Shown here in pieces: positions 1 to 8,272 of a stretch of 64,000 nucleotides of DNA. The translations under genes and the position numbers were made by a program. Source of the DNA: Pseudomonas fluorescens (GTDB lineage: Bacteria; Pseudomonadota; Gammaproteobacteria; Pseudomonadales; Pseudomonadaceae); NCBI RefSeq assembly GCF_900636825.1, contig NZ_LR134318.1, forward strand, positions 839,501-903,500. Reading direction: 5' to 3'. Positions within the stretch are counted from its first letter, which is position 1; every line of letters starts with the position of its first letter. Below the pieces are notes generated by a model. It was given only the letters and a program-made list of their open reading frames with translations. It was not told the origin of the DNA and made no database searches.

Positions 1-531
1 CTGGCCTTCGCCGCAGTTCTGATGACGATTCCCTCCGCCGCGCTGTTCGGGCTGATGATTCCGGCCTTGTCACTGATCGGCTACGGGATCGGTATCGTAC
101 CGGCGGTCATTGCGCTGTTTCTCTATTCCCAGCTGCCCATCATCCGCAACACAACCACGGCGATCTCCAATATCGATCCGGCCTTGCGTGAAGCCGCGAT
201 CGGCATGGGCATGTCGACCGGGCAACGTCTGCGCAAGGTTGAACTGCCGATTGCGGTGCCGCTGATCATGGCGGGCGTGAGAATGGCGACGGTGATCAAT
301 ATCGGCATTGCGGCCATCGCTGCTTACATCGGCGCCGGCGGCCTGGGCAGCCTGATCATTCGCGGCATCGCGCAATCGGATACTCGACAACTGTTGGCCG
401 GTGCGATCGTCATCAGTGTCATCGCCATCGCGGCCGATTATGCGCTGTATGGCTTGCAGCGCCTGCTGACGCCAAACGGCTTGAACAAAAACAAAGTGGC
501 CGCCGGCCGAATGAAGGAGGCTACGACGTGA
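1..531 (+). CDS. ABC transporter permease, osmoprotectant (glycine betaine/choline) type, 5' truncated by window edge
   Basis: The reading frame is open from base 1, so the start lies outside the window. The visible 176 residues are strongly hydrophobic with several membrane segments. They carry the cytoplasmic EAA loop (EAAIGMGMSTGQRLRKVELP) that docks on the ATPase subunit in binding-protein-dependent importers. The stop overlaps the ATG of the ATPase gene by 4 bases, and a second permease and a periplasmic binding protein follow. That order is typical of OpuC/YehZYXW-type quaternary amine importers. The family is clear from context; the exact substrate is inferred. Confidence 0.9.
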   Translation: MAFAAVLMTIPSAALFGLMIPALSLIGYGIGIVPAVIALFLYSQLPIIRNTTTAISNIDPALREAAIGMGMSTGQRLRKVELPIAVPLIMAGVRMATVINIGIAAIAAYIGAGGLGSLIIRGIAQSDTRQLLAGAIVISVIAIAADYALYGLQRLLTPNGLNKNKVAAGRMKEATT

Positions 532-1526
532 TCCAGATCGAAAACCTGAACAAGCAATTTGGCGCTATCACAGCGGTTGAAGATGTTTCATTCAACGTTG
601 AAGAGGGACAGATCTGCGTACTGCTTGGGCCGTCGGGCTGTGGCAAAACCACAACACTGAAGATGATCAATCGACTGATTACGCCGACGTCCGGCACGAT
701 CAGAATCAATGGTCGCGACACGTCCGAGCTGGACAGCGTTACGCTCAAACGGTCCATCGGCTATGTGATCCAGCAAGTCGGTCTGTTCCCGAACATGACC
801 GTTGAGGAAAACATTTGCGTGGTGCCCAATCTGCTCGGGTGGGACAAAACCAAGAGCCGTAAGCGCGCCGCGGAGTTGCTGGAAGTGGTCGCCTTGGATC
901 CGGCGAAATTCCTCAAGCGCTACCCGTGCGAGCTTTCCGGTGGACAACAGCAACGTATCGGCGTGGCCCGGGCCTTGGCAGCGGATCCACCGGTAATGCT
1001 GATGGACGAACCTTTTGGCGCGATCGACCCGATCAACCGCGAAGTGATCCAGGACGAATTCATGCGCATCCAGCGCCTCGTCAACAAGACCGTTTTGTTC
1101 GTCAGTCATGACATCGACGAAGCGGTGAAGATGGCCGACTGCGTCGCGCTGTTCCATAACGGCAGAATCCAGCAGTTCGGCAGTTCGGATGATTTGCTCG
1201 CCCGGCCCAACAGCGAGTTCGTGGCGAATTTCATGGGCGGCGACCGCATCATGAAACGTCTGCGCCTGCTGCGCGCGGCAGACGTCGTGAGCAAGATCGC
1301 GCCGCGCGAACATATGCAGATCGTAGGTGGAAACAGCGGCATCGCTGCTCACACACATTTGATCGTCAAGCCTGGAGATGACCTGCGCCAGGTGCTCTCG
1401 CAACTGCTGGGTCGCGGCCAGGACTGGGCGTTGTGCAACGACAGCGACGGACGCTTTATCGGCTATGTCCACCAGGCAGATATCCTCGCGCGACTGGTCG
1501 ATAACATCACTCCGGCGGTGAACTGA
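528..1526 (+). CDS. ABC transporter ATP-binding protein, osmoprotectant type
   Basis: A 332-residue ATPase that should energise the flanking permeases. Walker A is GPSGCGKTT near residue 35, the ABC signature is LSGGQQQRIGVARAL near 137, Walker B is VMLMDEPFGAIDP near 157, and the switch histidine is in LFVSHDIDEA. About 85 residues follow the ATPase core. In OpuCA/ProV relatives this region holds CBS domains that sense ionic strength, but here only about one CBS-sized unit is present. Translationally coupled to the upstream permease (ATGA), with 2 bases to the next gene. Substrate is inferred from the operon. Confidence 0.92.
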   Translation: MIQIENLNKQFGAITAVEDVSFNVEEGQICVLLGPSGCGKTTTLKMINRLITPTSGTIRINGRDTSELDSVTLKRSIGYVIQQVGLFPNMTVEENICVVPNLLGWDKTKSRKRAAELLEVVALDPAKFLKRYPCELSGGQQQRIGVARALAADPPVMLMDEPFGAIDPINREVIQDEFMRIQRLVNKTVLFVSHDIDEAVKMADCVALFHNGRIQQFGSSDDLLARPNSEFVANFMGGDRIMKRLRLLRAADVVSKIAPREHMQIVGGNSGIAAHTHLIVKPGDDLRQVLSQLLGRGQDWALCNDSDGRFIGYVHQADILARLVDNITPAVN

Positions 1527-1528
1527 CG

Positions 1529-2197
1529 ATGTCCGAGTTAATCATCAGATTTTGGCAAGGGCTGCAGTTTTACTGGGGCGACATCAGCTATCTGACGGTC
1601 CAGCACCTGCAGATTGTTGCGATCAGCGGGATGTTGGCCCTGGCCATTGCGCTTCCATTGGGTGTGTGGATGAGCCGTCCGGCGAACCAGCGTTATGCCA
1701 TGGCCAGCATGCAGGTGCTGAACGTGGGGCAGGCGATTCCCAAACTTGCGCTGTTGGCGTTGGCCATGAGCTTGATCGGCGTTGGCAGCGGGGCGGCGAT
1801 CATCGGATTGTTTGTCGCCACCTTGCTCCCCGTCGCGGTGAATACCTATGAAGGCCTGCGTGCGGTGCCACAGCATTTGGTCGAAGCGGCCGAAGCCATG
1901 GGCATGACGCGACGGGAGACGCTGTGGAAAGTCGAAATACCCAATGCGCTGAATGTGATTTTCGCCGGCATCCGCACGGCGCTGGCGATCAACGTCGGCA
2001 CCGCCCCACTGGCCTTCCTCGTCGGTGGCGGCGGATTGGGCGAGCTGATCTTCACCGGCATCGACCTGAATGACTTCGGCATGATGCTGGCTGGCGCCAT
2101 ATCGACCGCACTCCTGGCAATTGCCGTCGATCTGGGCTGCGGCCTGATTCAACACGTTGCAGTCTCCCGAGGCTTGCGCATGGCCGGACGCCAATGA
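1529..2197 (+). CDS. ABC transporter permease, osmoprotectant type (second subunit)
   Basis: A 222-residue inner-membrane protein with about five hydrophobic segments and an EAA loop (EAAEAMGMTRRETLWKVEIP) matching that of the first permease. It starts 2 bases after the ATPase stop, so it is probably co-translated. Paired, non-identical permeases are the rule in OpuC/YehZYXW-type systems. Substrate specificity cannot be read from this protein. Confidence 0.92.
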   Translation: MSELIIRFWQGLQFYWGDISYLTVQHLQIVAISGMLALAIALPLGVWMSRPANQRYAMASMQVLNVGQAIPKLALLALAMSLIGVGSGAAIIGLFVATLLPVAVNTYEGLRAVPQHLVEAAEAMGMTRRETLWKVEIPNALNVIFAGIRTALAINVGTAPLAFLVGGGGLGELIFTGIDLNDFGMMLAGAISTALLAIAVDLGCGLIQHVAVSRGLRMAGRQ

Positions 2198-2239
2198 ATC
2201 CGAACACCCTTCACCTAAATCAATAACATGAGGTGCACG

Positions 2240-3133
2240 ATGATTTATCGCATGCTAGCCAGATTGATCTTAAGTCTTGGTCTTGTTTCAGGGGCTGTGG
2301 GCAGCGCTTCAGCCGACAACGCCATTGTGGTCGGCGGCAAGAAGTTTACCGAGCAGCAACTGGTTGCGGAGATGACCGCGCAACTGCTGCGCGCCAATAG
2401 CTACAAGGTCGATAAGCGAGCGGACCTTGGCTCGTCGGTATTGCGCGCGGCGCAAGAGAACGGCCAGGTCGATGTGTATTGGGAATACACCGGCACTTCG
2501 CTGATTACCTACAACAAAGTCACCGAGAAACTCAGCGCAGAAGAAACCTACAAGAAGATCAGCGAACTGGATGCGCAAAAGGGCATCACCTGGCTGAACC
2601 CTTCCAAGGCGAACAACACCTACGCACTTGCCATGCGCAAAGTGGACGCCGAGAAAGATGGCATCGTCTCGATCAGCGATCTTGCAAAGAACATCGAAGC
2701 CGGCAAGTCCTACAAATTCGCATCGAACGCCGAATTCTTTTCCAGGCCCGATGGCCTGCGTCCGCTTCAGGAAGAGTACAAGTTCGAATTCGAGCGCAAG
2801 AACATCGTGCGCATGGATGGCGGGCTGACGTATCAGGCGCTGAGGGACGGGCAGGTTGATCTGGCGTTGGTCCTGTCGACTGACGGGCGGATTCCGGCCT
2901 TCGGATTTGTAGTGCTGAAGGACGATAAAGGCTTCTTCCCCAGCTATGCGTTGACGCCGGTTATTCGCACTGAAGTGCTTAAGGCGAATCCGAAGATCGG
3001 CGAATTGCTGAATGCGCTTTCTTCCAAACTGGATGACGAGACCATCGCGGGTCTCAACTCCCGAGTTGATGTGGGTCGGGAATCGATCGAGAGCGTGTCC
3101 AAGGCATTTCTGCAACAGAGCAATTTGCTCTAG
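2240..3133 (+). CDS. periplasmic substrate-binding protein, glycine betaine/OsmF type
   Basis: A secreted solute receptor for the three upstream transporter genes. The second ATG (2240) is preferred because GAGGTG sits just upstream and gives a clean signal peptide (MIYRMLARLILSLG... cut near ASA-D). The mature start IVVGGKKFTEQQLVAEM is the hallmark opening of the OpuAC/YehZ family, and VDVYWEYTGT is its second conserved block. Length is typical. Some relatives are induced by osmotic or stationary-phase stress; nothing in the sequence shows regulation here. Ligand is probably glycine betaine, choline or a similar quaternary amine. Confidence 0.9.
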   Translation: MIYRMLARLILSLGLVSGAVGSASADNAIVVGGKKFTEQQLVAEMTAQLLRANSYKVDKRADLGSSVLRAAQENGQVDVYWEYTGTSLITYNKVTEKLSAEETYKKISELDAQKGITWLNPSKANNTYALAMRKVDAEKDGIVSISDLAKNIEAGKSYKFASNAEFFSRPDGLRPLQEEYKFEFERKNIVRMDGGLTYQALRDGQVDLALVLSTDGRIPAFGFVVLKDDKGFFPSYALTPVIRTEVLKANPKIGELLNALSSKLDDETIAGLNSRVDVGRESIESVSKAFLQQSNLL

Positions 3134-3158
3134 TTCTTACGCGGCCGCGTGAGTGTCT

Positions 3159-3188
3159 GGGTCAGCTGAATAACGCTGGCCCGTTTTT
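3159..3188 (+). terminator. Rho-independent terminator of the ABC transporter operon
   Basis: Inverted repeat GGGTCAGC / GCTGGCCC with an 8-base loop (one G-T pair), followed by GTTTTTAT. It lies 26 bases after the binding-protein stop. Confidence 0.75.
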
Positions 3189-3273
3189 ATCCTGCTTATT
3201 GATAGCGCTCACCCCAATCAACTTGGGGCATGAGCTCATTTCGTTCGCCTGTAAATTACCGGGAGAGTCACCC

Positions 3274-4818
3274 ATGCAGTTGAATAAAAGATTCATGGCT
3301 TGGTCGTTTTTGCTGTTGGCGGCAAGTGCTCAAGCGGATGACGGTATCAACCGCATGACCCTCACCGAAATGCGTCACGCGCTGGACAGCGGTGCCCTCA
3401 GTTCCGAGCATTTGGTCCGGCATTATTTGGAGAACATTCAGGCGAACAACCACCAGGGTCAAAATATCAATGCCTTGATAACCATCAATGAACAGGCGAT
3501 CGATCAGGCCCGGAAGTGGGACGCGCAACGGGCGAAAAATCCCAAAACCAAATACGCACCGCTGGCCGGCATTCCTTTTGTTGTTAAGGACAACTTTGAC
3601 ACCGCCGCTATGGTCACTTCCGGTGGTTCTTACTTGCTGCGTTCGTCGGTGCCGAGCCAGGATGCTTTCGCCGTCAAAAAGCTGATCGACGGGCAAGCGA
3701 TTCTTCTCGGCAAGGCCAACCTGTCGGAACTGGCCGCGTCCTTTGGCTGGTTTGGCTACAGTTCGTTCGGCGGCCAGACGCTCAATCCAAGAAATACCAA
3801 GCGGGACGCTTCTGGCTCAAGCAGCGGTTCCGCTGCCGCCGTGGCGGCAGCATTTGCACCGTTTGCGCTGGGTTCGGACACCAGCGGCTCAGTCCGCGCC
3901 CCGGCCAGCGTCACAGGCACCGTGGGCTTCCGACCCTCACTCGGACTGATCAGCCGCAGCGGCATCATTCCGCTGTCGCTCTCGTTTGATACTGCTGGCG
4001 TGATTACCAACAGCGTGGCGGATCAGGCCATCGTCCTCGATGCGATCAAAGGCCAGGACAGCAACGACGCGGCCACCCTCAATCTATCAGCCGCCAACAT
4101 TCATTTCGAAACCGCGCTGAACCGTGCCTCGCTGCTGGGCAAGAGCATCGGCGTCATCACCAACTTCAAAGGTGCCAATCCCGAGGTGGACGCGGTCTAC
4201 GCCGCAGCCCAAAAAACCCTGCGCAAGCGCGGCGCGCGTGTTGTCTCCATTGTCCTGCCCAAATCTTTTGAAACATTGTGGAGCGACGTCTTGGGCCCCG
4301 TTGGCGAAAGCGAATTCAAGCCGCAATTCGAACGGTATCTGGCCACACTCAGCCCGAACCAACCGCGAACGCTTGCGCAATTTCTCGATCTGGCGAAACG
4401 CAATCAGGCTGAAAACGGCGCGCACGGCATGAACCCGGCACGCTTGGCCGGACTGGAAGCGGTAGCGAATACCGCGAGTACCGATTCGCCGCTGTATATC
4501 TCCATCCTCACGAAAAAGATTCCTCAGTTGCGTGCGCAGCTGATGGAAATCATGAAGGCGAATAGGGTGGAGAGTCTTTTCTTCGCCACGATCAATTGCC
4601 CAGCGTCGGTGGTGCACGGGGTGACGGATGACAGTTATGTGTGTGCGGCCGGTGATACTTATGCGTCGTCGTATATTGCGTCTGCGACGGGGTTTCCTGA
4701 AGTGACGGTTCCTGCAGGGGTTATCAAGGGGAACTTGCCGGTGGGGGTTTCGTTTTTGGGTGGGTATGGTGAGGATGCGAAAGTTTTGGGGTTTGGGTAT
4801 GGGTTTTTTGGGCGGTGA
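3274..4818 (+). CDS. secreted amidase, amidase-signature family
   Basis: About 514 residues. The ATG at 3274 is chosen because GGGAGA precedes it and it begins a signal peptide (MQLNKRFMAWSFLLLAASA cut near AQA-DD), whereas the longer frame adds an unlikely leader. It holds the Ser-cisSer-Lys catalytic set of the family: Lys in PFVVKDNFDT, the Gly/Ser-rich GSSSGSAAA, and the nucleophile region GSDTSGSVRAPA. Family members hydrolyse amides of very varied structure, so the substrate is unknown. The signal peptide puts this one in the periplasm or outside, unlike cytosolic GatA. It forms its own unit after a terminator. Confidence 0.88.
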   Translation: MQLNKRFMAWSFLLLAASAQADDGINRMTLTEMRHALDSGALSSEHLVRHYLENIQANNHQGQNINALITINEQAIDQARKWDAQRAKNPKTKYAPLAGIPFVVKDNFDTAAMVTSGGSYLLRSSVPSQDAFAVKKLIDGQAILLGKANLSELAASFGWFGYSSFGGQTLNPRNTKRDASGSSSGSAAAVAAAFAPFALGSDTSGSVRAPASVTGTVGFRPSLGLISRSGIIPLSLSFDTAGVITNSVADQAIVLDAIKGQDSNDAATLNLSAANIHFETALNRASLLGKSIGVITNFKGANPEVDAVYAAAQKTLRKRGARVVSIVLPKSFETLWSDVLGPVGESEFKPQFERYLATLSPNQPRTLAQFLDLAKRNQAENGAHGMNPARLAGLEAVANTASTDSPLYISILTKKIPQLRAQLMEIMKANRVESLFFATINCPASVVHGVTDDSYVCAAGDTYASSYIASATGFPEVTVPAGVIKGNLPVGVSFLGGYGEDAKVLGFGYGFFGR

Positions 4819-4982
4819 TTGGGGGCGGGATTGGGGGGATGGAAGGTAAGAGCGGGGCGATGGTTATGGTGATGGTTGCGCTGTTGCGAATCCTCCTTAT
4901 GAAGGGGGTTCACTTTGAGTGAACGGGGGATTACGGCTGGGCGAGTTGCATGGGGACCGCGTTTTGCTTGAATTCGAGGCAT

Positions 4983-5012
4983 AAAAAAAGACGCCGTAAG
5001 GCGTCTTTTTTA
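4983..5012 (-). terminator. terminator hairpin beside the outer att-like site
   Basis: Inverted repeat GACGCC / GGCGTC with A- and T-runs on both sides, so it could work in either direction. On the minus strand it lies directly beyond the degenerate tmRNA-like sequence at 5014-5032. The same arrangement is seen at 16016 and 53689, which suggests this was the original tmRNA terminator. It could equally end amidase transcription. Confidence 0.7.
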
Positions 5013-5013
5013 T

Positions 5014-5032
5014 TGGCCGGGGTAATTTGAAA
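5014..5032. other. degenerate att-like site (outer end of tmRNA-targeted island)
   Basis: The stretch GCCGGGGTAATTTGAAAC resembles the tmRNA 3' end as read on the plus strand; I count about 15 of 22 positions matching by eye. A terminator hairpin abuts it, as at the two perfect copies. It marks the change from core genes to mobile genes. Weak alone; the position and hairpin make it credible. Confidence 0.45.
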
Positions 5033-5263
5033 CAAGTCGGTATCTATCTGTTTTCGCAAGTTAATAATTGATTGGTCAACTTGCTTGGAATACCAGTTGG
5101 AACGCTACGTGGTCTGGATTCCGATGGACGGTGCTTTTGAGCTCCGTCCCCAGAAACGAATCGGGATTGAATCTATCAAGCAAATGGTCGCGCCGTTGAT
5201 TGTTGCCCCTGCGCGTACGATGTCCCCACTCGCAGGTACAGGGGGCCCTAGCAAACGATACCG

Positions 5264-7132
5264 TCAATGATTGCTGTGTTGGCTAAGCCGACTCTCGAAG
5301 TACTGCGCAGTCTCTTTGTCGGTGCAGTACAGGTAGCAACCCTTCATCCCACGTGTCATCAGAGTTCGGTATGTATTTTTGATGATCAGGTCTGTTTCTT
5401 TTTTCGCCAGGGTAGGTTGCTCTTTCATCATTTTTTTCCAGCCGCGAATCGATTTATCGTGCTTGTCGCGCTCGTCCGGGGATGTCACTACCTTACCGTC
5501 ACGTACGATTAGGTCTGGCCCGATGATCACCCCGATGTAGTCGACTTCCAAACCTTGGCAGGTATGAATACAGCCAACTTGCTCAATGGAGTTCTCAGCG
5601 ATGATCCATAGGCTGCCATCCTGATCCAGGTTCCATTGGCGTTTGTAGTCACCAATGACGATATCAGCAGCGGTGGAGTCTTTCTTGCTCAGCCAAGGCC
5701 AGCAATAGCCCGCGACCACACGAGCTTTGTTTCCGTGGTTTTTCTCGTTGATTGCTTCATGCATCGCCTGAGGTGAGTCGAACACCTTAAACTCGTACTC
5801 TTGAGTCTCAAGCGTCGGATTTGCCGTCGAGCGAATGCCTAGCGTGTCATCCAGCCATGCTAGGTAACCGTCAGAACCACTGCAGCGAAACTGCGAAGAC
5901 AGCACGTGTTCCTCGACCACAGCACCCTTGGCTTTTGCAAAGGCGCGTATCGCCTGCTTGCTGCCGATATCGCCCAAGGTTACACGCTGGTCTTCATCAA
6001 TGAAGAAAATTGAGCATTTCGCTGAATCAATCAGCTCCTTGATCTGGTTTTCCCCAAGGTTTCCATAAAGCCCGCTTTTCTCATTCAGCCGGTGAGCTTC
6101 GTCCACGATAAGCGCATCGAATGTGTTGGGCTCAGTGTCGATGAATGCCCCAGAGCCTGAAAAGAAATTCGAGAATTGGCTGCGCTTGATGGTGCCAACC
6201 AGTTTGCTCTCGTAGACCTTGCGCGGGGCAGCGTTCTTGGAGACGTATTTGCTCATCAGCTTCAATTCGGTGAGCTTCACGAGCAGATTGATAGCCAGAA
6301 CGGTCTTCCCGGTGCCCGGTCCACCTTCGATGATCATCACCTTGGGTGCTTGGTCCGAGGCCTCGCTTGCCGCTGCCACCGCCGACTCAAAAATTGCTTT
6401 CTGATCGTCAATCAATACGAACTCTGGTTTGCCTTTCATCAGCCCACCGAGGGCATCGGCTAGCGCCTTGGACGGGCGAATTTTTCCAGCGGACAGCTCG
6501 TAAAGAACCTCTTTGTTGTCGCCATGACTTATATGCTTTTTCAGAAAGCTCCTGAGTTTGCTGAGCTCTTCCGGGCCTTTCAGAAACAGCGGAGCTTTGC
6601 TGATGTGGGGCTCGTAGTGAGCTGAGTCTATGATGCCGTCGCTGACGTAGTTATGGAGGTAGGCACACGGACGGATTTCGATGCTTTTGTCATACACCGC
6701 CTCGTTGAAGCCTTCCAGCAGCGCTGCATATGACCATACCTGATAGGACGGGTGAATGGTCTCAATGAGGCCGCCACCCAAGGCCGTTTTGACGATGGCA
6801 TCCTTGGTTGTGGCGTTGGCCTTACTCCATTGCTTCAATTCGATCAGTACGGCTTTTTTTGCCTGGTTTTCGTCGCGACCGGTGAGTAGAAAGTCGATTC
6901 GCTTCGACGACTGCGGAATGTGCAATTCGATGGCCAGGCCTGCGTCGCTCGGCAGGCCCTCATCTCTAAGGACCTTGGCCATGTACGTTAGAGATCCTTG
7001 CCACGACCTGATTTCCGAGGTGCCAACGTTTTTGCCGGTAGCTTCCTTGTAATGCCTGAGGATCACCTCCTCGATATCATCGTTATCGTTGTCTTTAAGA
7101 AATTGCTGTTTGGTCGCAGCGTAAACGATCAC
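5264..7132 (-). CDS. PD-(D/E)XK-like nuclease / DUF2075 helicase fusion protein
   Basis: 622 residues. The N-terminal part looks like a restriction-type nuclease: Asp80 in KRIDFLL and Glu98-x-Lys100 in VLIELKQW. It is followed by a superfamily-1-like helicase: Walker A GGPGTGKT at 270-277, Walker B LIVDEAHRL near 341, then QFRCSGSDGY, HTCQGLEVDYIGV and NTYRTLMTRGMKGCYLYC. This is the DUF2075 (Schlafen group III-like) layout. It is the second gene of a minus-strand pair, 24 bases after the MazG-like gene. Related architectures occur in defence islands; a defence role here is inference. No broken motif was seen. Confidence 0.85.
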   Translation of the reverse strand: MIVYAATKQQFLKDNDNDDIEEVILRHYKEATGKNVGTSEIRSWQGSLTYMAKVLRDEGLPSDAGLAIELHIPQSSKRIDFLLTGRDENQAKKAVLIELKQWSKANATTKDAIVKTALGGGLIETIHPSYQVWSYAALLEGFNEAVYDKSIEIRPCAYLHNYVSDGIIDSAHYEPHISKAPLFLKGPEELSKLRSFLKKHISHGDNKEVLYELSAGKIRPSKALADALGGLMKGKPEFVLIDDQKAIFESAVAAASEASDQAPKVMIIEGGPGTGKTVLAINLLVKLTELKLMSKYVSKNAAPRKVYESKLVGTIKRSQFSNFFSGSGAFIDTEPNTFDALIVDEAHRLNEKSGLYGNLGENQIKELIDSAKCSIFFIDEDQRVTLGDIGSKQAIRAFAKAKGAVVEEHVLSSQFRCSGSDGYLAWLDDTLGIRSTANPTLETQEYEFKVFDSPQAMHEAINEKNHGNKARVVAGYCWPWLSKKDSTAADIVIGDYKRQWNLDQDGSLWIIAENSIEQVGCIHTCQGLEVDYIGVIIGPDLIVRDGKVVTSPDERDKHDKSIRGWKKMMKEQPTLAKKETDLIIKNTYRTLMTRGMKGCYLYCTDKETAQYFESRLSQHSNH

Positions 7133-7156
7133 GGGTTGTCCTTAGATTCGGGGCGG

Positions 7157-7540
7157 TCAGAGTCGGTCGTACTTTTTGCTGTTGCTTTTGGCTTTATCCA
7201 CGGGGTACTTCTGGCCATTCGAGGCGAGTTTTCGTGTCACCGCCTCGTTGAGGTCAATGCCGAGTACGCTGCTCAGGCGAACCAGGTACATCAATACGTC
7301 CGCCAATTCGTCCTTAACGGCTTGGCCGATTTCGGGGTCTGTTGCGGCGGAGATCGAATCGGCATCGCTCATCCATTGGAAAATCTCGCACAGCTCTCCT
7401 ACCTCGCCAGTGAGAGCCAGGATGAGATTTTTGGGGGAGTGGAACTGCTGCCAGTCGCGATCATCTGCGAACTGCTGAAGGGATGCGGCAAGCTTCATTA
7501 CGTCAACCAGTGGCGCGGATGAGCTGTCTGAGTCACTCAC
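7157..7540 (-). CDS. MazG-like nucleotide pyrophosphohydrolase
   Basis: 127 residues, all-alpha. It carries the MazG metal-binding set: Glu46 and Glu49 in LTGEVGELCEIFQWM, and Glu78 and Asp81 in KDELADVLMYL. The family converts (d)NTPs to monophosphates plus pyrophosphate. The closest flavour by eye is the short DCTPP1/RS21-like group, which starts DRDWQQFHSPKNL. It precedes and probably co-transcribes with the nuclease-helicase gene, suggesting a joint role such as nucleotide depletion or sanitation during infection (inference). Confidence 0.88.
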   Translation of the reverse strand: MSDSDSSSAPLVDVMKLAASLQQFADDRDWQQFHSPKNLILALTGEVGELCEIFQWMSDADSISAATDPEIGQAVKDELADVLMYLVRLSSVLGIDLNEAVTRKLASNGQKYPVDKAKSNSKKYDRL

Positions 7541-7737
7541 GGGGCTATCTCTTGGGCATCAGTGGGGGGAAGTGTGTAGGAAATCCGGCCTTGGATTGTA
7601 AGAGTTTTTTCTGCTTTCGCAGATTTTTTTGCGTGTTTTCTCAAATGTTGGCTGCCGGCAAGAATTGCTTGCCAGTGTTCGCTATCTGCATTGAGCGTGG
7701 CAGCCATTCGTGCTTGCAAGATAGGTGGACAGTCCAA
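7537..7737 (-). CDS. possible small gene upstream of the MazG-like gene
   Basis: A 66-codon frame whose stop overlaps the MazG-like ATG by 4 bases (ATGA), typical of coupled genes. An internal Met (7707) would give 56 residues. The product is basic and Lys/Ala-rich in the middle. No family recognised; it may be a chance frame or the tail of a lost gene. Confidence 0.25.
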   Translation of the reverse strand: MDCPPILQARMAATLNADSEHWQAILAGSQHLRKHAKKSAKAEKTLTIQGRISYTLPPTDAQEIAP

Positions 7738-7903
7738 TTATGGTAATCGACAGGAAACGACCCAAAACTATGGTTGGTAGAAGGCCGCTTTCGACTCTTA
7801 GCTGCTCTTTGCAGATGGCAGTTCACGGCCAGAAGCGCTCAGTCTTAACCAATAGCGTTCAACCCACAGTTGTTGGCGAGAGGGGTAAATCCGCCAATAA
7901 AGG

Positions 7904-8008
7904 ATGTATGAGCTTCTGAATGAGTTTAAAGCTGATTCAAACGCCCCTAGCATCCGCGCCGACATGGCACTCAAGAAAATTCACCGCCTCCTGGTACAAG
8001 CGGACTGA
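7904..8008 (+). CDS. short ORF or gene remnant of 34 codons
   Basis: Reads MYELLNEFKADSNAPSIR and ends LLVQAD. AAAGG lies just before the ATG. It looks helical and protein-like rather than random, and could be the surviving end of a larger gene. The rest of 7541-8272 shows no convincing gene; the AT-rich end near 8110-8272 probably holds the promoter of the next operon. Confidence 0.25.
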   Translation: MYELLNEFKADSNAPSIRADMALKKIHRLLVQAD

Positions 8009-8272
8009 ATGATTGCAATACCTGCTTAATAATCACCTCAACAGCACTTTCCGTGGGCAGAGCCACTTGCCATTCGGTGAGTAGTCTTCGATAATCCAAT
8101 AGCTGAAGCTGCCAGGTAATTAAATAATTAACTTGTCGGTCTGGTGTTTGTAATGCCCATCAAAGCGTGAATGCATTGAGTTCTTTAGAGTTGCTCTCTA
8201 ATTTCAATTTTAGGCGAGAGTTGATGTTCAGGAGAGGCTGAGTGGGCTAGAAACCGCTCGTTTAGGGGAATT

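Noticed and set aside
588..1472. 294-codon minus-strand frame antisense to the ATPase
   Set aside because: Typical GC-driven shadow; the plus-strand ATPase has every ABC motif.
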